A stretch of DNA of 64,000 bases from Rhizobium sp. SL86 (lineage in GTDB: Bacteria > Pseudomonadota > Alphaproteobacteria > Rhizobiales > Rhizobiaceae). The position numbers were made by a program, and so were the translations under genes. The notes under the pieces were generated by a model that saw only the letters and a program-made list of their open reading frames with translations, searched no databases and was not told where the DNA came from. The DNA lies in NCBI RefSeq assembly GCF_026672545.1, contig NZ_JAPPRJ010000009.1, positions 682,001-746,000 of the forward strand. Direction: 5' to 3'. This document shows, piece by piece, positions 22,128 to 30,493 of the stretch. Within the stretch, counting starts at the first letter, position 1; each line of letters begins with the position of its first letter.

Positions 22128-24359
22128 TTACGGGCGGCAGTTCAGCCCCACCTCCGCTGGCGGTACAGGCAGCCAATCCAGCCCGCCTTCGACACGAACG
22201 GGAAATCCGCCAAGCTCGAGCGAGTATTCTTCAAGCCTTGCGTTGACATAGCTTCGAACGGACAGAGGAAGTCGCGGCGCGGAGGCAAGCATTGCCTTCC
22301 GGATATACGGCTCCGCTTCCCTCAGTGCGATGCTCCACTCTAGGTCGTTCATCGACGAGTCCTGCGCCGTAGGCTGGAAGCCAACTGGAAGAATTGCATC
22401 ACGCTCGGCCGGTAGCATGGCGTCGAACGCAAGCTTTACGGCCAGAAGCACGTCCAGCTTGCGTTCAGGATAGGCGCGGATCACGGCTGCAGCCCGGAGA
22501 GCCAGATCGGCCGCACGATTGGTGCTATCGCCCCACCCCCCCTTCTCTGTGCCAAGACCCAACTCCTTACGGAGAAAAGAATTGAGATGGATCAGTCTTC
22601 CGTCGTTGCTCGTCCCGAGATTGTAACGCGCGGCAACCTCCTCAAGACTGTCCAGACTCGCGACGGACATCGGCGCATCGGTGTTTTCAACCTCCCAGTG
22701 ATGAACGATAATCTCGTCGGGACGCGCGCCTTTCTTCCCTCCCCATGGCTGGCGGATCAGGACGGCGTCGAGCACATGCATCTGGATTTCGGCGGCCACG
22801 TTGTGGTTGCCTGGGGCCCTGCCAGGAGCCTTGGTAAGTATGATTCGGCCTTCCCGAAGGGCCAGGGTAAAACGCACATAGACGTTGTTTTCCGGAAAGA
22901 CATCCACCCATTGGTCGGGCTTCGACCCCAGGGTAACCTCTGTCTTGTCCTTGGCCAGGCCTTCGGGAAGCGGCAAGGGCACCGGCCTGACCTCCGTCAG
23001 CCTCGCCATTCCGGAATCGTAGGGAGACTGGATTTGAAGCGTGCGCAACGCCGCCGGGACCGTCTCTTCCAGTCCCATATTTGCATGGGGTGTGGAGACG
23101 TCGCTAAGTGTTAACCGGACCTGCGAACCGTCAACCTTCTGGGTCAAGGACACCCTGACATCAACCGCGATCCTGTCCGGTAACGCGTAGTCTGCCGCTT
23201 TCGCGGCGATCGCGTCGAGATACTGGTTGGTTACCCTCGCAATCTCCTCGCGGCCCTTGGCGCCATTGTAATTCATTGTTGGAAAATCCGGCGGCAATGG
23301 GTTGTTGCTGAACTCCAGATAGACGCCGGGTTCGCGCACGAGCCACGGACGCTGGCCGATGACCCAGAGGGCCAGATGCCTCGCAATCTCCTCATTGCCC
23401 TGAATGAAAACGCCCTCTCCGGCGCCCTGCTCGAGGCCGCCGGCGGGTGCACTACCAAGAGCCGCCGTGCCAGGATCACCCTGCCCCGACGCGGGTTGCT
23501 GTTGGGGTGCGGAAAGCCAACTGCCGGCAGGGTTCTTCTGCCGGGAAAACGGCCCCGGTAGAATGGGCTGCGCCGAGGACACAAGCGAGGATACGCCAGG
23601 GTTGTCGAGCTGTACGCTGACGGACTCGACCGTATCGGATAGCCCGTGCAATTCAACGCGAATGGCGACATCGCCCCCGGACAGAATAGCCTGCTCGGCG
23701 TCGGGTTCTACCCGGCCACGCGCAAGCAGCCGAGGGAGCAGGGTACGATTAACTCGGTCGCGAAAAAAGCTGTCTTCGCTGTCGCCCGTTTGCCGGATGC
23801 CGAACCGATGCACATTTGCCCGGTCCTGCGCCAGGATATCTGCGACCGAACGAAGAGACGCACCGCTGGAATTGCGTCGATCGGCTTGAGCAATGACGGC
23901 GGTATAAGTCTCGACAATATCCCCGGAGGTAGACCGCGTTTTGGTTTGGGCTTGTGTGCTTGCCCCTCCGCTCTCCGAGACCAGTGTGCCAAACCGCTCC
24001 AGCATGCTTTTGGACAAGCAATCTACGGTCGTGCAGGCATCGCGAGCGACAAGCCAATTGCGATGCGACTGCTTCAATTGCGATGCCTCGGCGGCGCCCG
24101 CCTTGCCCATGATGATCGCATAGAGCTCAGCGAGCTGACGGTCGAGAAGCATCAGTTGTGGAGAGCCGCAGATTGCATGCTCTGCTTTGCTCGTCGCGCG
24201 CTGGCAGTCGAAGCTCGGTTCCTGCGCGCGCACGTCAGGAATACCCATGCCGAGTGCGGCAACCACGCTCAGAATAGATCCAAGCAGCACTGCAGGAAAT
24301 GTAGAGCGGGTTCCTGATGAGCCTGACACGATTTTCTCATTCTGAACGAAGGGTGTCAT
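22128..24359 (-). CDS. Exported protein with N-terminal LprI-like (DUF1311) domain, function unknown (743 aa)
   Basis: An export signal ends near 'GIPDVRAQ'. The next ~80 residues form an LprI/DUF1311-type domain: 'FDCQRATSKAEHAIC', then 'LKQSHRNWLVARDAC' and 'DCLSKSMLERF', with the usual four Cys and Trp-Arg pair. LprI-like domains occur in periplasmic proteins, some proposed to inhibit lysozyme. The remaining ~600 residues match nothing I know. The C-terminal 'YSLELGGFPVRVEG' resembles a motif in the 18.1-20.6 kb protein. The gene ends only 79 bp from the IS110 transposase start, so IS insertion may have trimmed its 3' end. It is followed upstream by the carboxypeptidase gene on the same strand, 36 bp away, probably one operon. 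Confidence 0.75.
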   Translation of the reverse strand: MTPFVQNEKIVSGSSGTRSTFPAVLLGSILSVVAALGMGIPDVRAQEPSFDCQRATSKAEHAICGSPQLMLLDRQLAELYAIIMGKAGAAEASQLKQSHRNWLVARDACTTVDCLSKSMLERFGTLVSESGGASTQAQTKTRSTSGDIVETYTAVIAQADRRNSSGASLRSVADILAQDRANVHRFGIRQTGDSEDSFFRDRVNRTLLPRLLARGRVEPDAEQAILSGGDVAIRVELHGLSDTVESVSVQLDNPGVSSLVSSAQPILPGPFSRQKNPAGSWLSAPQQQPASGQGDPGTAALGSAPAGGLEQGAGEGVFIQGNEEIARHLALWVIGQRPWLVREPGVYLEFSNNPLPPDFPTMNYNGAKGREEIARVTNQYLDAIAAKAADYALPDRIAVDVRVSLTQKVDGSQVRLTLSDVSTPHANMGLEETVPAALRTLQIQSPYDSGMARLTEVRPVPLPLPEGLAKDKTEVTLGSKPDQWVDVFPENNVYVRFTLALREGRIILTKAPGRAPGNHNVAAEIQMHVLDAVLIRQPWGGKKGARPDEIIVHHWEVENTDAPMSVASLDSLEEVAARYNLGTSNDGRLIHLNSFLRKELGLGTEKGGWGDSTNRAADLALRAAAVIRAYPERKLDVLLAVKLAFDAMLPAERDAILPVGFQPTAQDSSMNDLEWSIALREAEPYIRKAMLASAPRLPLSVRSYVNARLEEYSLELGGFPVRVEGGLDWLPVPPAEVGLNCRP

Positions 24360-24395
24360 TCTGCCGTTCCTTCCTTGTTATCCGGGCATGGATGG

Positions 24396-25244
24396 CTAGG
24401 GTTTCATCATCCTGGCATGGATAATGATCTCAGGTCGATATTCAAAATGCATCCCGTCATAGTGGTGCCACTTGCCACCCCATATGAAGCCAAAACTCTC
24501 CATCGTGCGGACGATGGCTTCCGGTATGTGGTTGTCATAGCGACCGACTTTTCCGGGTCTAGCGCCCGACCAAAGCCAATAGCCTCCCAGTCTGGGATTG
24601 AGGTCGATGGCGATCCCGAAGCTGTGCGGGCTCAGACGATCTGTCCCGCTGACCTTGCGCCAGAAGAAGCCGCCACCAACCTCTCGAAAAAAGGGACTGA
24701 AATCCTGCTTCATATCGGCCAGTGCAGCGAGTGCCGCTGCGAGTTGGCAGGAGACATTATTGCGTGAAGTAACCTGGAATGAAGCGTTGCCGAGTCCCTC
24801 ATGTCGCACCGATACGAGGCTGCGCCGGGAGCTTGCTTCCTCCGCGAAATAAAGGGTGGAAAAGAAGCCATGATTCCGTATTCGTCCCGGATCAAAGAAG
24901 GCCTCCTCCCGCTGGCGAAGATCAAATTCGAGCGGGTATATATAGCGAAATTGCTCGGCGACCGTCGGCGTTTCAAGCATCTCTTCCGGCACCACACTCC
25001 TCACTTCGCCCCAATCCAACCAGTGCTGGCCATCAAGCGTCAGCGTCCTGCCATCGGTGGAAAAACGGGACTGCGGATAGGCCAGTCGCACGGCATCTTT
25101 GGCAGGCGATGCTGACATTCTGACGATCGGAATTTCTGTAAAGCGCATGGCTTCGCATGCAACTGCGGACGCTACTGTCAATGACAGCCAAAGTACAAGC
25201 GCCAAAGGCAGAAAGTTCATTCCCGCCTGAACGCGCGATCGCAT
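24396..25244 (-). CDS. D-alanyl-D-alanine carboxypeptidase, M15 (VanY-like) family
   Basis: A zinc peptidase predicted to trim D-Ala or cut peptide cross-links in the cell wall, acting in the periplasm. The M15 motifs are present: 'SPHSFGIAIDLNP' supplies His207 and Asp214, and 'WHHYDGMHFEYRPE' supplies His266 with the preceding catalytic acid region. An N-terminal hydrophobic stretch ('FLPLALVLWLSLTVASAVA') is a signal peptide. I place the start at ATG 25244, just before it; the frame is open back to 25397, which would add 51 residues with no export logic, and ATG 25220 is another choice. It precedes the LprI-like gene on the same strand, consistent with a shared cell-wall role. Confidence 0.85.
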   Translation of the reverse strand: MRSRVQAGMNFLPLALVLWLSLTVASAVACEAMRFTEIPIVRMSASPAKDAVRLAYPQSRFSTDGRTLTLDGQHWLDWGEVRSVVPEEMLETPTVAEQFRYIYPLEFDLRQREEAFFDPGRIRNHGFFSTLYFAEEASSRRSLVSVRHEGLGNASFQVTSRNNVSCQLAAALAALADMKQDFSPFFREVGGGFFWRKVSGTDRLSPHSFGIAIDLNPRLGGYWLWSGARPGKVGRYDNHIPEAIVRTMESFGFIWGGKWHHYDGMHFEYRPEIIIHARMMKP

Positions 25245-25875
25245 GGTCTTGGCCGGACCTGTCGCAGGCACGAAACGCGCTTTGCAAACAGGATGCGACA
25301 CCACCAGTGCCATGCCTGTGGTTCGGTGTCGCTCGATCATGTTCAGATCCCAGTAGACAAAGACGGTCTCAGCGCTCGTCGGGCAAGAGGATAGCACACG
25401 TCCTCAGAACAAGGAACCTGACAATGTTGAGAGGTTGTAAGATGACCGGCAGTCGTAAGCCGGCTTTGCTGCATCGGCCCGCCCCAAAGGAAAATGCGAC
25501 AAGTTTGCTGTTGATCGCGAACTGATGCCGATGGCTCGACTGCCCGGGCGCGGGGCAACCTTCGCCATGCTCGACCGGCGCATGGCGAAAGGCCCCGACT
25601 GACGCTTACGGCATCAAGTCCAATAGCCAATCGAATGCGTCAGCAAAACAACCAACGAAGCCGATCTTCAGCATCCTACCACGAGTTTCGTTAAAAGATG
25701 CCGTGATCGTTCAAGGTCTGCCGATAAAGCGGCTGATTGGGAGCCGCAACAAATGTATCGTTGGGTATACATACTGAGACATCATCCGTGAGACACGTAT
25801 CGGCGTATCATTTGGGTTGATTTTGCCATTGTGAGACGCTCCTCAATCGAGGTCTAGAACCTAATGATACGTTTG
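25245..25875. other. Gene-poor stretch at the edge of the ICE block
   Basis: No gene can be supported between the carboxypeptidase start and the resolvase relic. Several short open frames exist but none resembles a protein. The only structure noted is the pair of inverted repeats at 25804-25871 described separately. Confidence 0.5.
25804..25871. promoter_or_regulatory. Inverted repeat pair, candidate res site of the resolvase relic
   Basis: CGTATCATT at 25804-25812 and AATGATACG at 25863-25871 are exact reverse complements, placed immediately upstream of the resolvase-like relic. Res sites of Tn3-type serine resolvases lie in this position, so this is a plausible leftover recombination site. 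No further sub-sites were identified. Confidence 0.4.
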
Positions 25876-26020
25876 ATGGCGATTTATGAGTATGCGCGGG
25901 TCAGCACGATTGGTCAGGACTTGGCGGATACAAGAGGCGGCACTGAAGGCAGCTGGATACACGGTTATTCGAGCGGAGAGGAAATCAAGTGGACGATGCT
26001 ACGAGATTTCCGGCGGCTAA
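25876..26020 (+). pseudogene. Serine resolvase/invertase N-terminal relic
   Basis: ATG 25876 begins 'MAIYEYARVSTIGQDLAD', the N-terminus of a serine recombinase with the YARVST motif whose Ser is the nucleophile. After a frameshift near 25925 the homology continues as 'QEAALKAAGYTVIRAERKS' and ends at the stop 26018-26020. The rest of the catalytic domain and the DNA-binding domain are missing. It marks the point where trb genes would be expected, and may be the scar of a transposon insertion or deletion. Confidence 0.75.
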
Positions 26021-26053
26021 TCCGATGACAAACACATCGCATATGAAAGAAGA

Positions 26054-26491
26054 TCACCGGTCGTCGTGGCCACTTTGCCCAATGTCTTCGGAAATCTCCT
26101 GTCTTAGCTTGGGACCTTTCGCCAGCCTGCGCCCCAAGGCGGTGACAAACGCCTCATAGCGCTCGCTTGATTTGGCTCGTGCAGCCTGTGCGGCAGGCTC
26201 TGGCAGGGCTGGAGTCGTCGACAACCAAAATCGCACGAACACTACCAACGTCTCGATGGAAATGCCGACATCGCGTTCAATGCGTGTCATGCGGCGGTCC
26301 AACTGGTCGAGCCGTTTCGTGGTAGCGGCCTCCTGTCGCTCGGCCGCGTCCGGCGACAGGAAAGACGCAATACCCGCTTCGGCGATCAGTGATAACGATT
26401 GATCGCGCCGCGCAGCATACGCCACAAGCGCCTTCATGACATCAGGATCGAGATAGACAGAAAGGCGCTGCTTCTTCGGAGATTTTATCAC
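26054..26491 (-). CDS. Ribbon-helix-helix (CopG-like) protein of the ICE transfer module
   Basis: 145 residues. The first ~45 residues ('RLSVYLDPDVMKALVAYAA') look like a ribbon-helix-helix DNA-binding fold, followed by a coiled coil ('KRLDQLDRRMTRIERDV') and a basic C-terminus. Genes of this type sit between traG and trbB in rhizobial ICEs, where they are thought to act as accessory relaxosome proteins or local regulators. The start is GTG 26491 with TAGGAGAA upstream, nine bases after the traG stop, so it is co-transcribed. Downstream, where trbB would normally follow, there is only the resolvase relic. Confidence 0.8.
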   Translation of the reverse strand: MIKSPKKQRLSVYLDPDVMKALVAYAARRDQSLSLIAEAGIASFLSPDAAERQEAATTKRLDQLDRRMTRIERDVGISIETLVVFVRFWLSTTPALPEPAAQAARAKSSERYEAFVTALGRRLAKGPKLRQEISEDIGQSGHDDR

Positions 26492-26500
26492 AATCTTCTC

Positions 26501-28486
26501 CTACATCTCGATACCATCACCTGGGTCGAGCGCGGCCTGCCGCGCCACCTGGCGTATGGTCTGGTTCATGCGGCTGAAACGGGCGGCGTCCTCTTCGACC
26601 TCATCGCGGGAATTGATCTCGAACTCGTTCTCGATCACATCCTTACGTTCGACGGTTTTCGTCCGGCTGAGTTCGGGCTGATGGCGAGGCTCGGATTCCG
26701 TCGGGTCGTCGTCTGCCACCTCCTGCGTCGCGATGAGCGTGTTCAGGTCGAGCGGCTTGGGCAGGGCCAGACTGCTCCAGTCGTCGGCTTGTCCTGCCTT
26801 TGGCTTGGTCAGCGTCGGCGGGGTCAGGATACGCTCCTGAAGTCGGCTATCCTCGTAGTACCGCGCCTTCTTCGCCCGGATCGGCGGGACGCCGGCCACC
26901 ATGACGATCTCGTCCGAAGGCGGAAGCTGCATGATTTCGCCCGGCGTCAACAACTGCCGTGCCGTCTCGGAGCGTGAGACCATCAGATGCCCCAGCCACG
27001 GCGACAACCGGTGGCCGGCATAGTTCTTCATCGCCTTCATCTCGGTGGCGGTGCCGAGCGCGTCGGATACCCGTTTGGCCGTACGCTCATCATTGGTCGC
27101 GAAGCTGACGCGCACATGGCAGTTGTCGAGGATAGAGTTGTTCGGGCCATAAGCCTTCTCGATCTGATTCAACGACTGGGCAATCAGGAATGCCTTGAGG
27201 CCATATCCGGCCATAAAGGCAAGCGCAGTTTCAAAGAAGTCGAGGCGGCCGAGTGCCGGAAATTCGTCGAGCATCAGGAGAAGCCGATAGCGGTTGCCTT
27301 TCGCCTGCAGCTCCTCGGTCAGGCGGCGTCCAATTTGATTGAGGATCAAGCGGATCAGCGGCTTTGTCCGGTTTATGTCGGACGGTGGCACCACAAGGTA
27401 GAGCGTGGTCGGATGTTCTGCACCGATGATGTCGACGATGCGCCAATCACAGCGGCGTGTGACTTCGGCGACGACAGGGTCACGATAGAGCCCGAGGAAC
27501 GACATGGCCGTCGACAGCACGCCGGACCGTTCGTTATCGGATTTGTTCAGCAGTTCCCTCGCGGCGGACGCGATGACGGGATGAGGCCCCGCCTCGCCCA
27601 GATGCGCCGTCTTCATCATGGCGGCCAGCGTCGACTCGATTGGCCGCTTTGGATCAGACAGGAAGGCCCCGACGCCAGCGAGTGTCTTGTCAGCCTCGGC
27701 ATAGAGGACATGGAGAATCGCTCCAACCAGCAGCGCGTGACTGGTCTTCTCCCAGTGATTGCGCTTTTCCAGCGAGCCTTCCGGATCCACCAGAATGTCG
27801 GCGATATTCTGGACGTCGCGAACCTCCCATTCCCCTTTGCGAACTTCCAGCAGCGGATTGTAGGCGGCAGACTTCGCGTTGGTCGGATCGAAGAGCAAGA
27901 CCTGACTATGGCGGGCGCGAAAGCCAGCGGTCAACGTCCAGTTCTCACCCTTGATGTCGTGGACGATCGCTGAGCCAGGCCAGGTCAGCAGCGACGGCAC
28001 CACCAAGCCGACGCCTTTGCCGGACCGCGTGGGCGCAAAGCATAGCACATGCTCCGGCCCGTCATGGCGAAGGTAATCGCGATCGTGCTTACCGAGCACG
28101 ACACCATCGGCGCCGAGCAAACCGGCCGCTTTGATTTCGTCGGGACCCGCCCAGCGGGCGGAGCCGTAGGTGTCGACATTCTTCGCCTCCCGCGCGCGCC
28201 AGACCGACATGCCGATCGCCGTGGCAACAGCGATGAAGCCCCCGGAAGCAGCAATCAATCCGCCTTCGACAAAGATCGGCGGTGCGTAGGCATCGTAGAA
28301 ATACCACCACCAGAAGAAGGCCGGCGGATAGTAGATCGGCCAGCCCGCCAGCTCGAACCAGGGGATACCCAGTTGCGGCTGGAACCCCAGCCGCCAAGCG
28401 GTCCACTGTGTCGCCGCCCAGATCGTCATGAGGACGATCTGGCAGACGGTGATGATTTGGCCCCACAGGATCTTGGTCGCCGACAT
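26501..28486 (-). CDS. traG: TraG/VirD4-type conjugative coupling ATPase
   Basis: A 661-residue inner-membrane coupling protein that links the relaxosome to a type IV secretion channel. The N-terminal ~95 residues contain membrane segments. Walker A is 'APTRSGKGVG' at about 151-160 and Walker B is 'RLLLMLDEFPAL'. The C-terminus is acidic and variable. The start is ATG 28486 with AGGAAGGAAC upstream; the frame extends to 28648 without a better site. It lies 22 bp after the relaxase stop and 9 bp before the ribbon-helix-helix gene, all in one operon. The protein looks intact even though the trb genes of its usual partner channel are absent from the window. Confidence 0.95.
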   Translation of the reverse strand: MSATKILWGQIITVCQIVLMTIWAATQWTAWRLGFQPQLGIPWFELAGWPIYYPPAFFWWWYFYDAYAPPIFVEGGLIAASGGFIAVATAIGMSVWRAREAKNVDTYGSARWAGPDEIKAAGLLGADGVVLGKHDRDYLRHDGPEHVLCFAPTRSGKGVGLVVPSLLTWPGSAIVHDIKGENWTLTAGFRARHSQVLLFDPTNAKSAAYNPLLEVRKGEWEVRDVQNIADILVDPEGSLEKRNHWEKTSHALLVGAILHVLYAEADKTLAGVGAFLSDPKRPIESTLAAMMKTAHLGEAGPHPVIASAARELLNKSDNERSGVLSTAMSFLGLYRDPVVAEVTRRCDWRIVDIIGAEHPTTLYLVVPPSDINRTKPLIRLILNQIGRRLTEELQAKGNRYRLLLMLDEFPALGRLDFFETALAFMAGYGLKAFLIAQSLNQIEKAYGPNNSILDNCHVRVSFATNDERTAKRVSDALGTATEMKAMKNYAGHRLSPWLGHLMVSRSETARQLLTPGEIMQLPPSDEIVMVAGVPPIRAKKARYYEDSRLQERILTPPTLTKPKAGQADDWSSLALPKPLDLNTLIATQEVADDDPTESEPRHQPELSRTKTVERKDVIENEFEINSRDEVEEDAARFSRMNQTIRQVARQAALDPGDGIEM

Positions 28487-28508
28487 GGCGTGTTCCTTCC
28501 TTGGTTGG

Positions 28509-30248
28509 TTACATTCCGAGCCCGCGCTTGCGCCCGAAGCTCCAGTCGACACCACTATTGCCGCGCGAGACGCCGCAAACATGCTGGCCGATTTGCTTTT
28601 CGAGGGATGGCGTCCAGGGCACGAGCTGGAAGCCGAGTCCGTCGTCAATCATGGCAAAGCGGCCAGACGCGAGCGCAAAGCGCTGCCGATAAGTGCCGGC
28701 GACATACTCTCCGGCCTCGGCTTTGGTGAACGGCCGGCCGGTGTCTGTAACGAGTTTCTGGCCGAGAGCGTCCAACTCGCGTTGACGCAGCGTGTCAATG
28801 AGACCGCGCGAGAAGCTGACGCCGCGCGATTGCCGCTCGGCGAGACCCTGGCCAACGAGATGTTCGGCGCGCCTGTCCATCGCCTGGCGCACCTCCGCGC
28901 CGAAGCCACCGCCGCCGAGCGCCAACGGCTCGCGGGCGATCGCTTGCCTGTCGAGCCACGTCGCGCCGGACGCACTGACCTGCCGTTCGATGTCGAGATC
29001 GGAGCGGACCACGAGCGCGACGCGGCGGCGGCCCTGCGCATCATCGAACTTACGCAGTTCGACGATCGAGCCCGGCGCGCTGTCGCCAGCGGCATCAAGG
29101 TCGGGCAGCTTGATGTGATGGGTGCGCCCGTCGGTGCCATCGACCACGGCATAGGCCGTGCCCTTTAGCTCATCATCGAGACCACGATCGACCAACCGCC
29201 CAACGACGGACTCGTCGAGGCTTTCGCCGGCGAGCACATAGTTGGCCGTGCCTCGCTCGATGCCACGGTCGGTCAGGCCACGATGAATGCGCTTGATGAT
29301 GTCGCCGCGTTCGCCCAGCTCGCGCAGCGTCGCCTCGGCATTGTCCGCCATCACCCACTGACCGGGACCGATCTGGTCGGCGAGGCCGAGCGTCTCCAGC
29401 TTCCGCAGCCGACCGACCTTCATCGCATGGAATTCGTCGGGTTGCTGAGCGGCGTGCGGGGCGAGATCGACGACGCCGGTGCGATAGCTGTCTCGAGCAA
29501 GCTGGCGATCGAGGTTGGTCCAACGCTCGGCCTCGATCTGGCGTTCCAGATTGCGGCGTATCTCGTGATCGGTGCGGGGCCCCAGTTCCTGGGTAACGAG
29601 ATCCTGTGCGCGGGCGCGCATGCCTTCCTTGATGTAGTCGCGGGAGATGACGAGGTCCTGGCCGTCATCGGTGCGCCCGCGCAGAATGATATGGACGTGG
29701 GGGTTATCCGTATTCCAGTGATCGACGCCGACCCAGTCGAGGCGGGTGCCCAAGTCCTTCTCCATTCGTCCCATGAGCTCACGGGCGTATCTCTTGAGGC
29801 CGGACATCTCTACCGCATCCTCGGGCGAGACGATGAAGCGAAAATGATGCCGGTCGTCCTGGATCCGCTCGGCGAAGGCCTTTGGATCGGCGTCCTCGGT
29901 CTCCGGCCCGAACAGCCGCGCCTTCTCACCATCCTGGGTAACGCCCTCACGCCGGAGATAGCTGAGGTGGGCGGAGAACGGCGCGGCCCGAGCAGTGTGC
30001 CGGACGACGCGCGTCTTGATGACTGTGTTGCGCGATCGGCTGGTGAGCAGACGATTGGCCTGCACGGTTGCACGCTGGCCGCGCCCGAAACGCGAGCGGC
30101 TGCCCGAGCTGATCTTGCCGGAGCGCGAGACGCTGCCACCGGCCCGCTCCGCGGCCGCGAGCGCTTGGGCGATGAAGGGCCGCGCCTGTTGCGTTCGGGT
30201 GGAGCGGATACGGCCAGGCCGGAGGCGGAAATCGTCCTCACCGCTCAT
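28509..30248 (-). CDS. rlxS: VirD2-like relaxase (DUF3363 type)
   Basis: A 579-residue relaxase that would nick oriT and pilot the transferred strand. The 'HLSYLRREGV' motif carries the probable nucleophile Tyr97, and 'NPHVHIILRG' carries the metal-binding His pair (about 184 and 186). The C-terminal half is the DUF3363 region common to RlxS-type ICE relaxases. ATG 30248 overlaps the stop of the small upstream ORF in an ATGA, which fixes this start better than the in-frame codon at 30266. It belongs to the chain TraF, DUF736, transglycosylase, small ORF, relaxase, TraG. No oriT was identified by eye. Confidence 0.92.
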   Translation of the reverse strand: MSGEDDFRLRPGRIRSTRTQQARPFIAQALAAAERAGGSVSRSGKISSGSRSRFGRGQRATVQANRLLTSRSRNTVIKTRVVRHTARAAPFSAHLSYLRREGVTQDGEKARLFGPETEDADPKAFAERIQDDRHHFRFIVSPEDAVEMSGLKRYARELMGRMEKDLGTRLDWVGVDHWNTDNPHVHIILRGRTDDGQDLVISRDYIKEGMRARAQDLVTQELGPRTDHEIRRNLERQIEAERWTNLDRQLARDSYRTGVVDLAPHAAQQPDEFHAMKVGRLRKLETLGLADQIGPGQWVMADNAEATLRELGERGDIIKRIHRGLTDRGIERGTANYVLAGESLDESVVGRLVDRGLDDELKGTAYAVVDGTDGRTHHIKLPDLDAAGDSAPGSIVELRKFDDAQGRRRVALVVRSDLDIERQVSASGATWLDRQAIAREPLALGGGGFGAEVRQAMDRRAEHLVGQGLAERQSRGVSFSRGLIDTLRQRELDALGQKLVTDTGRPFTKAEAGEYVAGTYRQRFALASGRFAMIDDGLGFQLVPWTPSLEKQIGQHVCGVSRGNSGVDWSFGRKRGLGM

Positions 30249-30493
30249 GTCCCCGGTCCCGCACATCGCGCAAGCTCCCGGAAATCCTTGCTAAAATGGC
30301 AAATAGACAGGCTGCGCCGATCAGGCGCACCTCGCGCAAATGCGCCATAAGCCACTGAAAACACACGACCGAACACAGGCGCACATCGCCTGCTTTTATC
30401 TCGCCCTCCCTCGGTCGTGTCTCCCGCTACCCCTCCCCACCCCGCAATCCCTACGATCCAGCCGCATGCAACAACAGAGACCACGACAATCAT
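30245..30493 (-). CDS. Small translationally coupled protein, possible membrane-anchored
   Basis: An 82-residue ORF whose ATG at 30493 overlaps the transglycosylase stop (ATGA) and is preceded by GGAGGC; its own stop overlaps the relaxase ATG at 30248 in the same way. The double coupling is the main reason to believe it. The N-terminus ('MIVVVSVVACGWIVGIAG') is hydrophobic and could be an anchor or lipoprotein-like signal, and the rest is basic. I do not recognise a family. It may coordinate expression of the transglycosylase and relaxase or be a small entry-exclusion-like protein (speculative). Confidence 0.55.
   Translation of the reverse strand: MIVVVSVVACGWIVGIAGWGGVAGDTTEGGRDKSRRCAPVFGRVFSVAYGAFARGAPDRRSLSICHFSKDFRELARCAGPGT

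Noticed and set aside
26399..28729. Long plus-strand frames opposite traG
   Set aside because: Antisense shadows in GC-rich DNA; TraG on the minus strand has intact Walker motifs.
28649..29152. Minus and plus frames inside the relaxase gene
   Set aside because: Shadows of the relaxase C-terminal domain with no ribosome sites.
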